The notes under the pieces were generated by a model, which had not been told where the DNA came from, ran no database searches, and saw only the letters and a list, made by a program, of their open reading frames with translations. Shown piece after piece: positions 15,517 to 23,609 of a stretch of DNA of 23,609 nt. Position 1 is the stretch's first letter; each line of letters starts with the position of its first letter. Origin of the DNA: a virus; IMG/VR virus record IMGVR_UViG_3300000930_000256, positions 1-23,609 of that record; one strand, 5' to 3'. The translations under genes were made by a program, and so were the position numbers.

Positions 15517-16560
15517 ATGGCAAGACAAAATATAAATCGAGGAACAATCGCAAACGATGGTACAGGGGACACTCTCCGTACTGCCGCAAAGAAGATTAAT
15601 GATAACTTCTCCGAAATCTACACCACTATTGGTGGGGATGCGGATGTTATTGGGTCATCTGTTCAGTTTGTTACAGGGGGATTATCCTTCGAAGGTCTAG
15701 TGGACGATAACAATCAAACACTATTAACTTTAGCAGAACCTCAACAAGATAACACTATAACTTTACCCGATGCAACTGGTAATATTGTTCTTGATACATT
15801 GACACAAACTCTTACGAATAAGACTTTAACCAGTCCTGTCCTCACAACACCACAAATAAATGATACAAGTGCAAACCATCAATATGTATTTGTTCCTTCA
15901 GAACTTGCAGCTGATAGAAACGTAACCTTACCTTTATTAGGTTCTAATGATGAATTCACATTTAACGGACATACACAAATACTTACAAATAAAACCATAG
16001 ATGGTGGTATGTTGGTTAATAATATGGTTGGTGGTAAAAACCTTGGTGGTAATCTACTCGATTCTTCGGGTGGTGAATTACTAGAGTTTGACCGTGTTGC
16101 AGCTGCGGTCAACCATGTTAAGATATCTAACACCGCAACGGGTAGTTCACCAAAGATTGAAGCAAGTGGTACAGACACCAATATTTCATTAAACCTTGCC
16201 GCAAAAGGTACAGGTGGGGTTGACATCAACTCTAAATTAGTGTATAATGCACAAACATCCGTTCAATCAGAGGCAGTAAATCTTGCAGTTCCTCTTACTA
16301 TATTCAATGCGGGTTCAGGTACAATCTTACCGACATTGGGTGATGGTGAACAAGTAGGAGAAGAACATAGATTTGTAAACAAAGGTGTGGGTGTTACGAA
16401 CCTTTACGGAACTGCGGGTAATATCGCAAATGGAGATTCCAATGGTTCTTTCTTCCGTTTCGAACAAAATGACACGTTATCTCTATTATGGGATGGTGCA
16501 AACTGGCAAATAATGTCTTCCTTGGATGTCTCGACAGGCAATCCAGTAAGTTTAATATAA
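15517..16560 (+). CDS. Baseplate-attached fibre-like protein with gp9/gp10-type N-terminus
   Basis: This is a 347-residue protein. Residues 5-40 (NINRGTIANDGTGDTLRTAA, KKINDNFSEIYTTIGG) match the attachment motif at the start of T4 gp9 and gp10 ('N.G...DGTGD.LR.GG.KIN.NF...Y'). Two imperfect repeats follow at ~80-105 and ~136-162. Each runs from a 'TLP...G' turn to TQTLTNKT or TQILTNKT, a pattern common in trimeric tail-fibre shafts. The C-terminal third is beta-rich with RFVNKGVGVTNLYG and ends LSLLWDGANWQIMSS, typical of fibre C-termini. It is probably a trimeric fibre or spike docked on the baseplate periphery, doing the job of T4 gp9, gp10 or gp12. Its receptor is unknown. It heads the third rightward unit. 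Confidence 0.78.
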   Translation: MARQNINRGTIANDGTGDTLRTAAKKINDNFSEIYTTIGGDADVIGSSVQFVTGGLSFEGLVDDNNQTLLTLAEPQQDNTITLPDATGNIVLDTLTQTLTNKTLTSPVLTTPQINDTSANHQYVFVPSELAADRNVTLPLLGSNDEFTFNGHTQILTNKTIDGGMLVNNMVGGKNLGGNLLDSSGGELLEFDRVAAAVNHVKISNTATGSSPKIEASGTDTNISLNLAAKGTGGVDINSKLVYNAQTSVQSEAVNLAVPLTIFNAGSGTILPTLGDGEQVGEEHRFVNKGVGVTNLYGTAGNIANGDSNGSFFRFEQNDTLSLLWDGANWQIMSSLDVSTGNPVSLI

Positions 16561-16572
16561 TAGGGTATAATA

Positions 16573-17982
16573 ATGGCTAAGGCAGTAATAACAAACCGAA
16601 TTAAAAAACAAGTAATTAACAGTATCTTATCAGACGTTAATGATGCAAGTAATAATTATTATGCAGCGATAGGTCGTTCCGAAGACTGGAACGATTCAGA
16701 TGTTGCACCACTAGCATATAACACAGGTAGAGAAGAGAGAAACTTCCGTCTAGGGATGCAATCAGTTAAGAACATCACGGATATCCGTATGGTTGTTCCT
16801 CGTTACAACTGGGCATCGGGTGCTATCTATTCTGCATATAATGATGCACAAGCGGGTTATCCGAGTCAACCTTATTATGTGTTGAACGATAACAACCAAG
16901 TTTATATGTGTGTTCAACAGGCAAAGAATGCTGCGGGTTCATCACTAGTATCAAACAATCAACCTTCAGGTAACACTACAGGTGACGCATTTGCAACCGC
17001 AGATGGATATGTATGGAAATTCTTATATTCTATCTCTGCTCTAGATGCAACTAAATTCGTATCTGCAAACTATATGCCTGTCAAATTACAAGGTGCGGTA
17101 GACTCAGATTCACCCGCTGCAGACGTAGAACAACTTGCAGTACAGAATGCAGCAATCAAAGGACAAATTACTGGATTCTCAATCACTACAGGTGGTTCGG
17201 GTTATACATCTAATCCTACTGTTACCGTTATTGGTGATGGTATTGGTGCAAAAGGTGTTGCGTCTATTGATGGTGGTGCAGTAACTAAGGTTGAGATATA
17301 TGACTCAAGTGGTACATATACTCAAGGTAGTGGATACAGTGAAGCATCTCTAGTGTTTACTGGTGGTGGTTCATTCACGACAGAAGCAAAAGGAAGAGTT
17401 ATTCTTGGTCATGACCAATCTCCTTTAGGATTTGGTGCAGACCCAAGAGATGACCTTCGTTCTACTGCAATCATGTTTAATACTAAACCCGATGGTGATG
17501 AGGCAGGAGACTTCATTATCAATCAAGATTTCAGACAAGTCGGTCTATTAAAGAACCCTAGACTTGATGAAGATAGTGCGGGTAGTGCTGAAACGTCCCT
17601 TGATGGACTTGCTGCCCCTTTCACAGAATCTACGGGTAATGCATTAAAGAAACTTAGAGTATCTTCTTTCTCACAAACAATGACCCCCGATAATACCATT
17701 CAGGGTAGTTTATCTCAGGTCAAGGCATTAATCGATAGAGTTGATTCTGCAAATATTTGGTATCATCAAACCGAAGAAACAGGTTTTGGTGACTTTGATT
17801 CAGGTGAATCAGTGAACGAAATCGATGGTAATGGTGCGGGTGTATTAAACGCTAGTTTCGCTCCTTATATTAAAGGGGAACTAAATAACAAGACAGGAGA
17901 CTTGATGTATATTGCAAATCGTGATGCAATCATCCGAGATGCGGGTCAAACTGAAGATATTAAAATCGTAATACAAATTTAA
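16573..17982 (+). CDS. gp8: Baseplate wedge protein gp8, with inserted beta-module
   Basis: This 469-residue protein matches T4 gp8 (334 residues), a dimeric wedge protein. Diagnostic parts are the N-terminal IKKQVINSILSDVNDASNNY then YAAIGRSEDWND (T4 'FITFGRSEPWS'), MVVPRYNWASG (T4 'AVIPRRDWGD'), ADGYVWKFLYSIS (T4 'GDGYVWEYLFEI'), and the C-terminal TGDLMYIANRDAIIRDAGQT EDIKIVIQI (T4 'GEMIYMENRPPIIMAMDQTEEINILFTF'). The extra length is largely an insertion at ~197-270 with two GSGY motifs (GGSGYTSNPTVTV and QGSGYSEASLVFTGGG), a small beta-module. It starts with ATG at 16573, 12 bases after the fibre gene. Confidence 0.94.
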   Translation: MAKAVITNRIKKQVINSILSDVNDASNNYYAAIGRSEDWNDSDVAPLAYNTGREERNFRLGMQSVKNITDIRMVVPRYNWASGAIYSAYNDAQAGYPSQPYYVLNDNNQVYMCVQQAKNAAGSSLVSNNQPSGNTTGDAFATADGYVWKFLYSISALDATKFVSANYMPVKLQGAVDSDSPAADVEQLAVQNAAIKGQITGFSITTGGSGYTSNPTVTVIGDGIGAKGVASIDGGAVTKVEIYDSSGTYTQGSGYSEASLVFTGGGSFTTEAKGRVILGHDQSPLGFGADPRDDLRSTAIMFNTKPDGDEAGDFIINQDFRQVGLLKNPRLDEDSAGSAETSLDGLAAPFTESTGNALKKLRVSSFSQTMTPDNTIQGSLSQVKALIDRVDSANIWYHQTEETGFGDFDSGESVNEIDGNGAGVLNASFAPYIKGELNNKTGDLMYIANRDAIIRDAGQTEDIKIVIQI

Positions 17983-17991
17983 GGTACTGAA

Positions 17992-20900
17992 ATGGCAAAA
18001 GTATATACCGAACAGAGTTTTCCATCTACATATAAAGATGATTTTGCTGATAGTGATAACTATCATAGAATTCTCTTTAATAGTGGACGTGCGTTACAAG
18101 CACGTGAACTCACTCAACTACAAACAATTATCCAATCTGAAGTTGCGAGATTTGGTCGTAATATATTTAAGGAAGGTGCAGCGGTAAATCCTGGCGGCCC
18201 TACATTAAACCCTAACTATGAGTTTATTAAATTAAATACGAGTGTTAATACTCTTCCAACTGATTTCACTACTATTATTGGTAATGAATTTACAGGTTCA
18301 TCTTCAGGTGTAAAAGTTCGAGTATTAGAAGTAGTCGCAGAAGGTGATTCTTCAAACCCAGCAACTTTATATGTTGAATATACAGGTTCGGGTAGTACTG
18401 GTGAAAATGCAACTCCTATTCGTGTTAGTGCGGGAGAAGACCTCTTTGATGGGTCAGAAACATTAACCGTACAAAACACAAACACGGTTGCAGACCCATG
18501 TGTGGGTAAAGGTACTCAGTTCAGTAATGCGGGTGGAGACTTCTTTGTTCGTGGACATTTTGTGTTTGCAAACCCACAGTCTATTATTATTTCTAAGTAC
18601 ACAAGTAACCCTACCACAGTTGTAGGATTTACAGTAACCGAAGATATTGTTACAGTTGATGATGACGATGCACTATATGATAATCAGGGTGCAACTCCAA
18701 ACCGTTCATCGCCTGGTGCAGACAGATATAGAATTAAGTTAAATCTTGTAGAAGAAGCAAACGCTTCTACAGATAACTTTGTGTTCTATTCAAAAGTAAT
18801 TAGTGGTAAGATTGTTGAACAGGTAACAGGTACAGATGGTTTTAATAAAATCAATGACCTATTGGCAACAAGAACTAAAGAAGAAAGTGGTAACTACATT
18901 GTACGTCCATTTGATATAGACTTCGATACAGATAGTGAAAATGCTAAATTAGAATTTAATGTATCTGCTGGTAATGCGTATGTGGAAGGATATCGAAGTA
19001 ATAGAAACTCTTCATATTTCGGGACAATCACCAAACCAAGAGATACATCACTAATCACAAACGAAGTGGTTGGTATCGATTATGGTAACTATATGATACT
19101 CTCATCTCTTAAAGGAGATTTGGGAGTAGGAACATTTGCAAAAGTAAACCTATCTGAGTCTACTACTAACCCTGCTGCAAGTATTATTGGTACTGCGAGA
19201 GTTCGTTATGTTGAAGAAGATGGTGCGAATTTCCGTGCATCTCTATTTAATATAGTAATGAATAGTGGTCAGGTTTTCCGTGATGTGAAAACTATAGGTA
19301 CATCTACTACCAACGTTGGTGTTGCAGACTTATCACAAAATGGTGGTCAGGCAAATCTCCGAGAAACTTTAAAAGAAGGACTTGTTTTTAAATTACCAAA
19401 GTCACGTCCAAGAACTATTACTGATATCGACTTTGAGGTTCAAAGAATAATTTCTGACACTTCAACAGGTACAACATGTACATTAGATGCATTGACTGTG
19501 ACTGGAGAAACTTATGTTAATACAAGTCAATGGATTATAACACGTGCTGATGGTCAAGTAGTAACAGGTGCAACCTTCTCAGGTTCAGGCACAACATCCG
19601 TAACTATCAGTGGTCTACCGTCAAATCAAAATATTAAAATTTATGCGAAAGTTAATAAGGCACAACCTTCTATTCGTACAAAACAATTAATAGAAAATGC
19701 GACTATAACTGGAACATTAAAGAATGTTGCGGGTACAACTTTCCTAAACCTTGGAAAGGCAGATGTCAAATCTATCACAGAAATTAAAGTTACTAACTCA
19801 AGTGGTCGAGATATAACCGATGAGTTCTCTTTCGATAATGGTCAAAGACCAAACTATTATGGGCCAGGTCGTGTTGTAAGAAATAGTTCATCTAGTATTT
19901 CGGGTACAATCTATGTTAAGTTTGATTACTATCAACATAACGTGGGTGATGTATTCGCAGTTAACTCTTATTCAGGACAGGTTCCTTATTCAGAGATACC
20001 TTCTCTTGTTAAACCTAGTAGAGACGTAACACCTTTAAGAGACGCAATTGATTTCCGTCCGTCAACTCCTGACTCAGGATTGGACTTTAGTGTATCGGGT
20101 GCAGTAATTAATGAACTTCCAACTAGTGGTGATATTTTCCAAGGGGATGTTGATTACTACCTACCTCGTGCAGATAAGATTGTTTTAAAACAGTCAGAGG
20201 GTGTTGATGGAGAAGCACAAATCATTCACATTCAAGGTGAATCGGGTTTCACAAGACCGATGCCTGAAACTCCTGAAGGTACACTCCCATTATTTGAATT
20301 GAATCTAAACGCATATGGTACAAATAAAGATGACCTAGGATTGCGTATATTGAAATATAAAAGATTCACTATGCAAGATATCAACAGAATTGAAGAGAAA
20401 CTTGACAACTTAAAAGAACATGTTTCTTTATCATTCCTAGAAGTCGCAACAGATTCAATGATGGTACTTGACTCTTCGGGTATCGCAAGAACTAAATCAG
20501 GTATCTTTGCGGATAACTTTAAGAACTATGACCTAACGGACACTTTAGACCGTAGTACAAGTTCGGGTATTGTTGCCGCAGTAGGTATGATGACATGTCA
20601 GACAAATAAAGAAGGAATTGACTTAGTATATAACAGTTCCAAATCATCTAATGTCGTGAAGAAAGGTGATAACATTTATCTATCATACACTCACGAATTA
20701 GCAGTTAAACAAAACAAAATTAGTGGTACTGAAAATGTTAACCCATTTGCAGTGGTCACGGGTCGTGGTAAAATTACATTGTCTCCTGCCTCCGATTGGT
20801 GGTTGGAAACTAGAATGGCGCCCGACAACATTATTCACGAAACCGCAGAAGCACAAGATGCTGGACTCGGTATCGACCACCTAGGTGAGTTTGAAAGAAA

Positions 20901-23259
20901 CGTTGCACTACAAGGTGGTGGTGGCGGTACTGGTGGTTGGTTCCCGAATGTTGGTGGAGAAGGTGGTGGTGGTAATAACACCTTCCCTGCAGCTCAAGGT
21001 AATATTTGGGACAATAACTGGTTTTTACCTGAGACTGATGTTTTAGAGTTTGGTTGGTTTGGTATACGAATCAACAATCCACAATCGATACGAGACGAAG
21101 ATGCAGTATTTGAATCTCAAACTACTCATCCTGCTTCAGGTAGACGTAAACAAACAACAACTTTCTCCAAGAGAACTGTTGTTGACCATAGAGTAAATAC
21201 TCGTGTGATTGGTAATCGTAGAATTGATTTAAAATTCTTACCATTTATGCGTTCAAGAAAAGTATTCTTCAAAGCAGAAGGTCTTAGACCCGAAACTAGA
21301 TACTTCCCATATTTCTCAGGTAAGAAAGTAGATGATTGGGTTTTTGCCGAAGATTATGCTCCTTCATCTGATAACGCAAATGTCTATGCAAGAAAACATA
21401 AGAAAGCTACTCAACATCCCGAAGGGGCGACTGCATTAGTCTCTAATGCACAAGGTAGAATTGAAGGTTCGTTCTTCATACCATCAAGTAAAGATACTTT
21501 AAGATTTAAAGCGGGAACAAGAGAGTTCAAACTTCTTGATATTAGTATCAACCAAGATGGTGCTGCACTATCTCGTGCAGTTGCAAATTATACATCTCAA
21601 GGACAAATTGAAACTCGTATTAAAGATGTTTTATCAACTAGAACACCTCTTACACAGACACAAAGATGGACAGAAGTTAAGTGGATTGACCCACTTGCAC
21701 AATCATTCAGAGTACCCGAAGGTGATGGTATGTACCTCACTAAAGTGGAAGCATTCTTTAAAACAAAGGATTCAAAAATCCCTGTTGAATGTCAAATCCG
21801 TGAAATGGTAAATGGACATCCTTCATCTGATAGTTATATGGCAAGTAAATTTGTCAATCCTAATGATGTTCTACTTCCTACTGCTCAAAACCAAACGAAA
21901 GTTCTTGAACGTCCAACACCATTTGAATTTGATGAACCAATCTATTTGAAACCTAGTACAGAATACTGTATTGTTCTACTTGCGGACTGTGTTAGTTATA
22001 ATGCATATGTGGGTGAAACTTACGCATTTGAATTAGGTTCAACAGAGAAAAGAATAAATAGACAACCATCTATGGGTTCACTTTTCAAATCTCAAAACGG
22101 TACAACTTGGGAAGCAGACCAAACTAAAGATATGGCATTTAATATCTACTCTGCGGTTTTCTCAACTGCGGGTGGTAAAGTAGTCCTAGAAAATGGTGCG
22201 TTACCAACAGAACCTCTAATAAACAATCCCTTTGTATCAACAGCATCAAGTGATGTATTGTATTGTAAATTTGGTTCTCATGGATTCCATGTTGGTGATA
22301 TAGTTACTATCTCAGGTGCTGTTGGTGGTAATGGTGTCGCTGCAGGTAACATTAATGGTAACCAAACCATTACTGGTGCGGATGGATATGGATTTACTTT
22401 TGAAACTGGTGATAATGCAAGTTCCTCAGGCAACTTAGGTGGGAATGCGGTTGAATCAACTCAACAAATTGAATTTGATGCTGTAATTCCTATGATTACT
22501 ACTGCAACACCACCATCTACAACTATGATACCTCGTGCGAAATTTATCACAGGTAAATCATTTGCTGCTGTAAGTGGTACACAAACAAGGTATAATCAAG
22601 TACCTGATTATAACGAACCATTCAATGGTGACTTTGAACTTGAAACACTCAATAGATTTAATTCACCAAGACTACTTGCAACTAGTGCTAATGAAGTCGC
22701 AAACTTAGAATCAACAGAAAAGTCTATAACTTGGGAAGTTAGTTTAGATACTACTAATAGTAGTGTATCTCCAGTAGTTGATATGCAACGTGTAGGTATG
22801 GGATTAAGTTCTAATAGAATTGATAAACAACCTCTAGACGGTATTGCTGCGAATGGTTACAATGTACCTTACAGTTTTGTTGCAGAAACAAATGCGGGTG
22901 GTGGTAGTTCATTATCCAAACATATCACTAGACCAGTAACTCTTGCAAATGATGCTGTAGGTATGAAGGTGATATTATCATCTCTAAGACCCGCAAGTGC
23001 TTCGTTTGATTTCTATTACAGAACTGCAAACGAAGGGGATGTCATTTTTGATAATGATTGGATTCTTGGAAATGAATATCAACAAGGTTCGGTTGCCCCT
23101 GATGAAAGAAACTTCAGAGAGTACACATACCTTATTGGTGGAGATAATGGTGATATGGATGCGTTCATGCAGTATCAAGTAAAACTTGTTATGAATTCAA
23201 CAAACACCGCAACTCCTCCGTTATTTAAAGACTTAAGGGTTATTGCATTGGCAACATAA
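17992..23259 (+). CDS. Giant DUF4815-type baseplate / tail structural protein
   Basis: This is a 1755-residue protein. The N-terminus (HRILFNSGRALQARELTQLQ, TIIQSEVARFGRNIFKEGA) is characteristic of the DUF4815 family found in many phage baseplate clusters. Residues ~90-160 carry an FTGSSSG-type beta-module like the one in gp53. Beta-rich domains continue to ~820, then a helical stretch (MQDINRIEEKLDNLKEHVSL). A glycine-rich loop follows at ~974-993 (GGGGGTGGWFPNVGGEGGGG). Then come FFKAEGLRPETRYFPYFSGK, a conserved-looking lectin-like block around WIDPLAQSFRVPEGDGMYLT and LKPSTEYCIVLLADC, a short Ig-like insertion at ~1410-1500, and a C-terminal beta domain. It is likely a peripheral wedge or fibre-support protein; a host-binding role is inference only. 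It starts at ATG 17992, 9 bases after gp8. Confidence 0.8.
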   Translation: MAKVYTEQSFPSTYKDDFADSDNYHRILFNSGRALQARELTQLQTIIQSEVARFGRNIFKEGAAVNPGGPTLNPNYEFIKLNTSVNTLPTDFTTIIGNEFTGSSSGVKVRVLEVVAEGDSSNPATLYVEYTGSGSTGENATPIRVSAGEDLFDGSETLTVQNTNTVADPCVGKGTQFSNAGGDFFVRGHFVFANPQSIIISKYTSNPTTVVGFTVTEDIVTVDDDDALYDNQGATPNRSSPGADRYRIKLNLVEEANASTDNFVFYSKVISGKIVEQVTGTDGFNKINDLLATRTKEESGNYIVRPFDIDFDTDSENAKLEFNVSAGNAYVEGYRSNRNSSYFGTITKPRDTSLITNEVVGIDYGNYMILSSLKGDLGVGTFAKVNLSESTTNPAASIIGTARVRYVEEDGANFRASLFNIVMNSGQVFRDVKTIGTSTTNVGVADLSQNGGQANLRETLKEGLVFKLPKSRPRTITDIDFEVQRIISDTSTGTTCTLDALTVTGETYVNTSQWIITRADGQVVTGATFSGSGTTSVTISGLPSNQNIKIYAKVNKAQPSIRTKQLIENATITGTLKNVAGTTFLNLGKADVKSITEIKVTNSSGRDITDEFSFDNGQRPNYYGPGRVVRNSSSSISGTIYVKFDYYQHNVGDVFAVNSYSGQVPYSEIPSLVKPSRDVTPLRDAIDFRPSTPDSGLDFSVSGAVINELPTSGDIFQGDVDYYLPRADKIVLKQSEGVDGEAQIIHIQGESGFTRPMPETPEGTLPLFELNLNAYGTNKDDLGLRILKYKRFTMQDINRIEEKLDNLKEHVSLSFLEVATDSMMVLDSSGIARTKSGIFADNFKNYDLTDTLDRSTSSGIVAAVGMMTCQTNKEGIDLVYNSSKSSNVVKKGDNIYLSYTHELAVKQNKISGTENVNPFAVVTGRGKITLSPASDWWLETRMAPDNIIHETAEAQDAGLGIDHLGEFERNVALQGGGGGTGGWFPNVGGEGGGGNNTFPAAQGNIWDNNWFLPETDVLEFGWFGIRINNPQSIRDEDAVFESQTTHPASGRRKQTTTFSKRTVVDHRVNTRVIGNRRIDLKFLPFMRSRKVFFKAEGLRPETRYFPYFSGKKVDDWVFAEDYAPSSDNANVYARKHKKATQHPEGATALVSNAQGRIEGSFFIPSSKDTLRFKAGTREFKLLDISINQDGAALSRAVANYTSQGQIETRIKDVLSTRTPLTQTQRWTEVKWIDPLAQSFRVPEGDGMYLTKVEAFFKTKDSKIPVECQIREMVNGHPSSDSYMASKFVNPNDVLLPTAQNQTKVLERPTPFEFDEPIYLKPSTEYCIVLLADCVSYNAYVGETYAFELGSTEKRINRQPSMGSLFKSQNGTTWEADQTKDMAFNIYSAVFSTAGGKVVLENGALPTEPLINNPFVSTASSDVLYCKFGSHGFHVGDIVTISGAVGGNGVAAGNINGNQTITGADGYGFTFETGDNASSSGNLGGNAVESTQQIEFDAVIPMITTATPPSTTMIPRAKFITGKSFAAVSGTQTRYNQVPDYNEPFNGDFELETLNRFNSPRLLATSANEVANLESTEKSITWEVSLDTTNSSVSPVVDMQRVGMGLSSNRIDKQPLDGIAANGYNVPYSFVAETNAGGGSSLSKHITRPVTLANDAVGMKVILSSLRPASASFDFYYRTANEGDVIFDNDWILGNEYQQGSVAPDERNFREYTYLIGGDNGDMDAFMQYQVKLVMNSTNTATPPLFKDLRVIALAT

Positions 23260-23444
23260 TGAACAAACATGACTGGAAAAGAGACCCTCAGAGTGGAACT
23301 TTAATTAATGTAAACTCAGACCTTATAAATAAAGCAAGAGAGTCTAAAAAGAAAAGAGAACAGAAGACACAGGAGTTCGAGGAATTAAAGAATGAAGTCG
23401 GTGAAATAAAAGACCTCCTAAATAAACTTATAGAGAAATTGTAA
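23259..23444 (+). CDS. Small coiled-coil protein of unknown function
   Basis: This is a 61-residue protein. A short N-terminal segment (MNKHDWKRDPQSGTLINVNS) with a 'W.RDP.SG.L.N' motif is followed by one continuous charged helix with heptad-like Leu/Ile/Val spacing (EFEELKNEVGEIKDLLNKLI), which predicts a coiled coil. Small proteins with this design recur next to tail genes in T4-like marine phages, but no function is known to me. Its ATG overlaps the stop of the giant gene by one base, and the next gene starts one base after its stop. It could be an assembly chaperone or a small trimerising virion part. Confidence 0.75.
   Translation: MNKHDWKRDPQSGTLINVNSDLINKARESKKKREQKTQEFEELKNEVGEIKDLLNKLIEKL
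23324..23331 (+). promoter_or_regulatory. Internal late promoter (TATAAATA) within the 61-residue gene
   Basis: A perfect TATAAATA lies inside the coding sequence of the small coiled-coil gene. The predicted start near 23337 would give a ~109-base leader for the fibre-like gene at 23446. The octamer overlaps codons for Leu-Ile-Asn-Lys, so chance occurrence is possible. Confidence 0.4.
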
Positions 23445-23445
23445 A

Positions 23446-23609
23446 ATGGCAAATAATCCGACAATCACAACTATTAATGACACGTTCACGGAATTTAAAG
23501 ATAACGTTAATACAATTTCTTTAGATTTAGGTGCGACAGGTAGACTAAACACTAATGAAGATTCTGATGTAGTCTCAGGTATTAACGAACTCGAACTAGG
23601 TATTCGTGG
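23446..23609 (+). CDS. Fibre-like structural protein, N-terminal fragment (cut by window end)
   Basis: The first 54 codons are visible and open to the edge: MANNPTITTINDTFTEFKDN, then VNTISLDLGATGRLNTNEDS and DVVSGINELELGIR. The 'LG..G.L.T...S.VVSGINEL' pattern resembles N-terminal repeats of phage tail fibres and other baseplate-attached proteins. The ATG lies one base after the stop of the coiled-coil gene. Nothing more can be said about the product from this fragment. Confidence 0.65.
   Translation, partial: MANNPTITTINDTFTEFKDNVNTISLDLGATGRLNTNEDSDVVSGINELELGIR

Noticed and set aside
15525-15534. A late-promoter-like TATAAATC within the start of the fibre gene.
   Set aside because: The last base differs from the consensus, it lies just inside the coding region, and a perfect TATAAATA is present 40 bases upstream.
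20911-20973. The Gly-rich stretch as a possible nucleotide repeat or expansion.
   Set aside because: The DNA uses mixed Gly codons and is interrupted by TGGWFPNV, so it looks like a coding-level glycine loop rather than a tandem DNA repeat.

Overview
The window is part of the late structural region of a T4-superfamily contractile-tailed phage (a myovirus). The evidence is a near-continuous set of T4 baseplate and tail homologues (gp4, gp48, gp53, gp27, gp5, gp25, gp6, gp8), T4-type late promoters (TATAAATA) at the operon heads, and tightly packed genes that overlap by 1 or 4 bases. The DNA is AT-rich. A giant DUF4815-type protein and a hub split over several genes resemble marine T4-like phages of cyanobacteria and SAR11-type bacteria, but the host cannot be fixed from this stretch. 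I saw no tRNA, CRISPR array, insertion sequence or host metabolic gene, and no gene-free stretch longer than about 60 bases.

Two divergent transcription units start from a 55-base intergenic region at 3966-4020. The leftward unit (minus strand, 3965 down to 1) reads gp4 head-completion nuclease-like protein, a putative gp2-type DNA end protector, a tail-tube-fold protein (probably gp54), the gp26 assembly chaperone with a probable -1 frameshift extension, and the start of a probable tape-measure protein cut by the window edge. The rightward unit (plus strand, 4021 to the end) reads gp48 tube cap, gp53 wedge, gp27 hub, a gp5-like OB-fold protein with a decayed lysozyme domain, a long protein ending in a zinc amidase, a gp5-type beta-helix needle and an unrecognised 198-residue protein. 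A second late promoter then drives gp25, gp6 and a protein in the gene-7 position. A third drives a fibre-like protein with a gp9/gp10-type head, gp8, a 1755-residue DUF4815-type protein, a 61-residue coiled-coil protein and the start of another fibre-like gene.

Together these genes build the tail: hub and needle (gp27, gp5 modules, amidase), inner tube start (gp48, gp54-like), wedges (gp53, gp25, gp6, gp8), peripheral fibres, and tape measure with chaperones; gp4 and the gp2-like protein finish the DNA-filled head. The most notable points are that the three modules of T4 gp5 are separate genes and the wall-degrading role seems to have moved from a decayed lysozyme to an amidase; a T-run frameshift site in the gp26 chaperone; a late promoter predicted to give a leaderless mRNA; small beta-modules shared between unrelated baseplate proteins; and no GATC found by eye in 23.6 kb.
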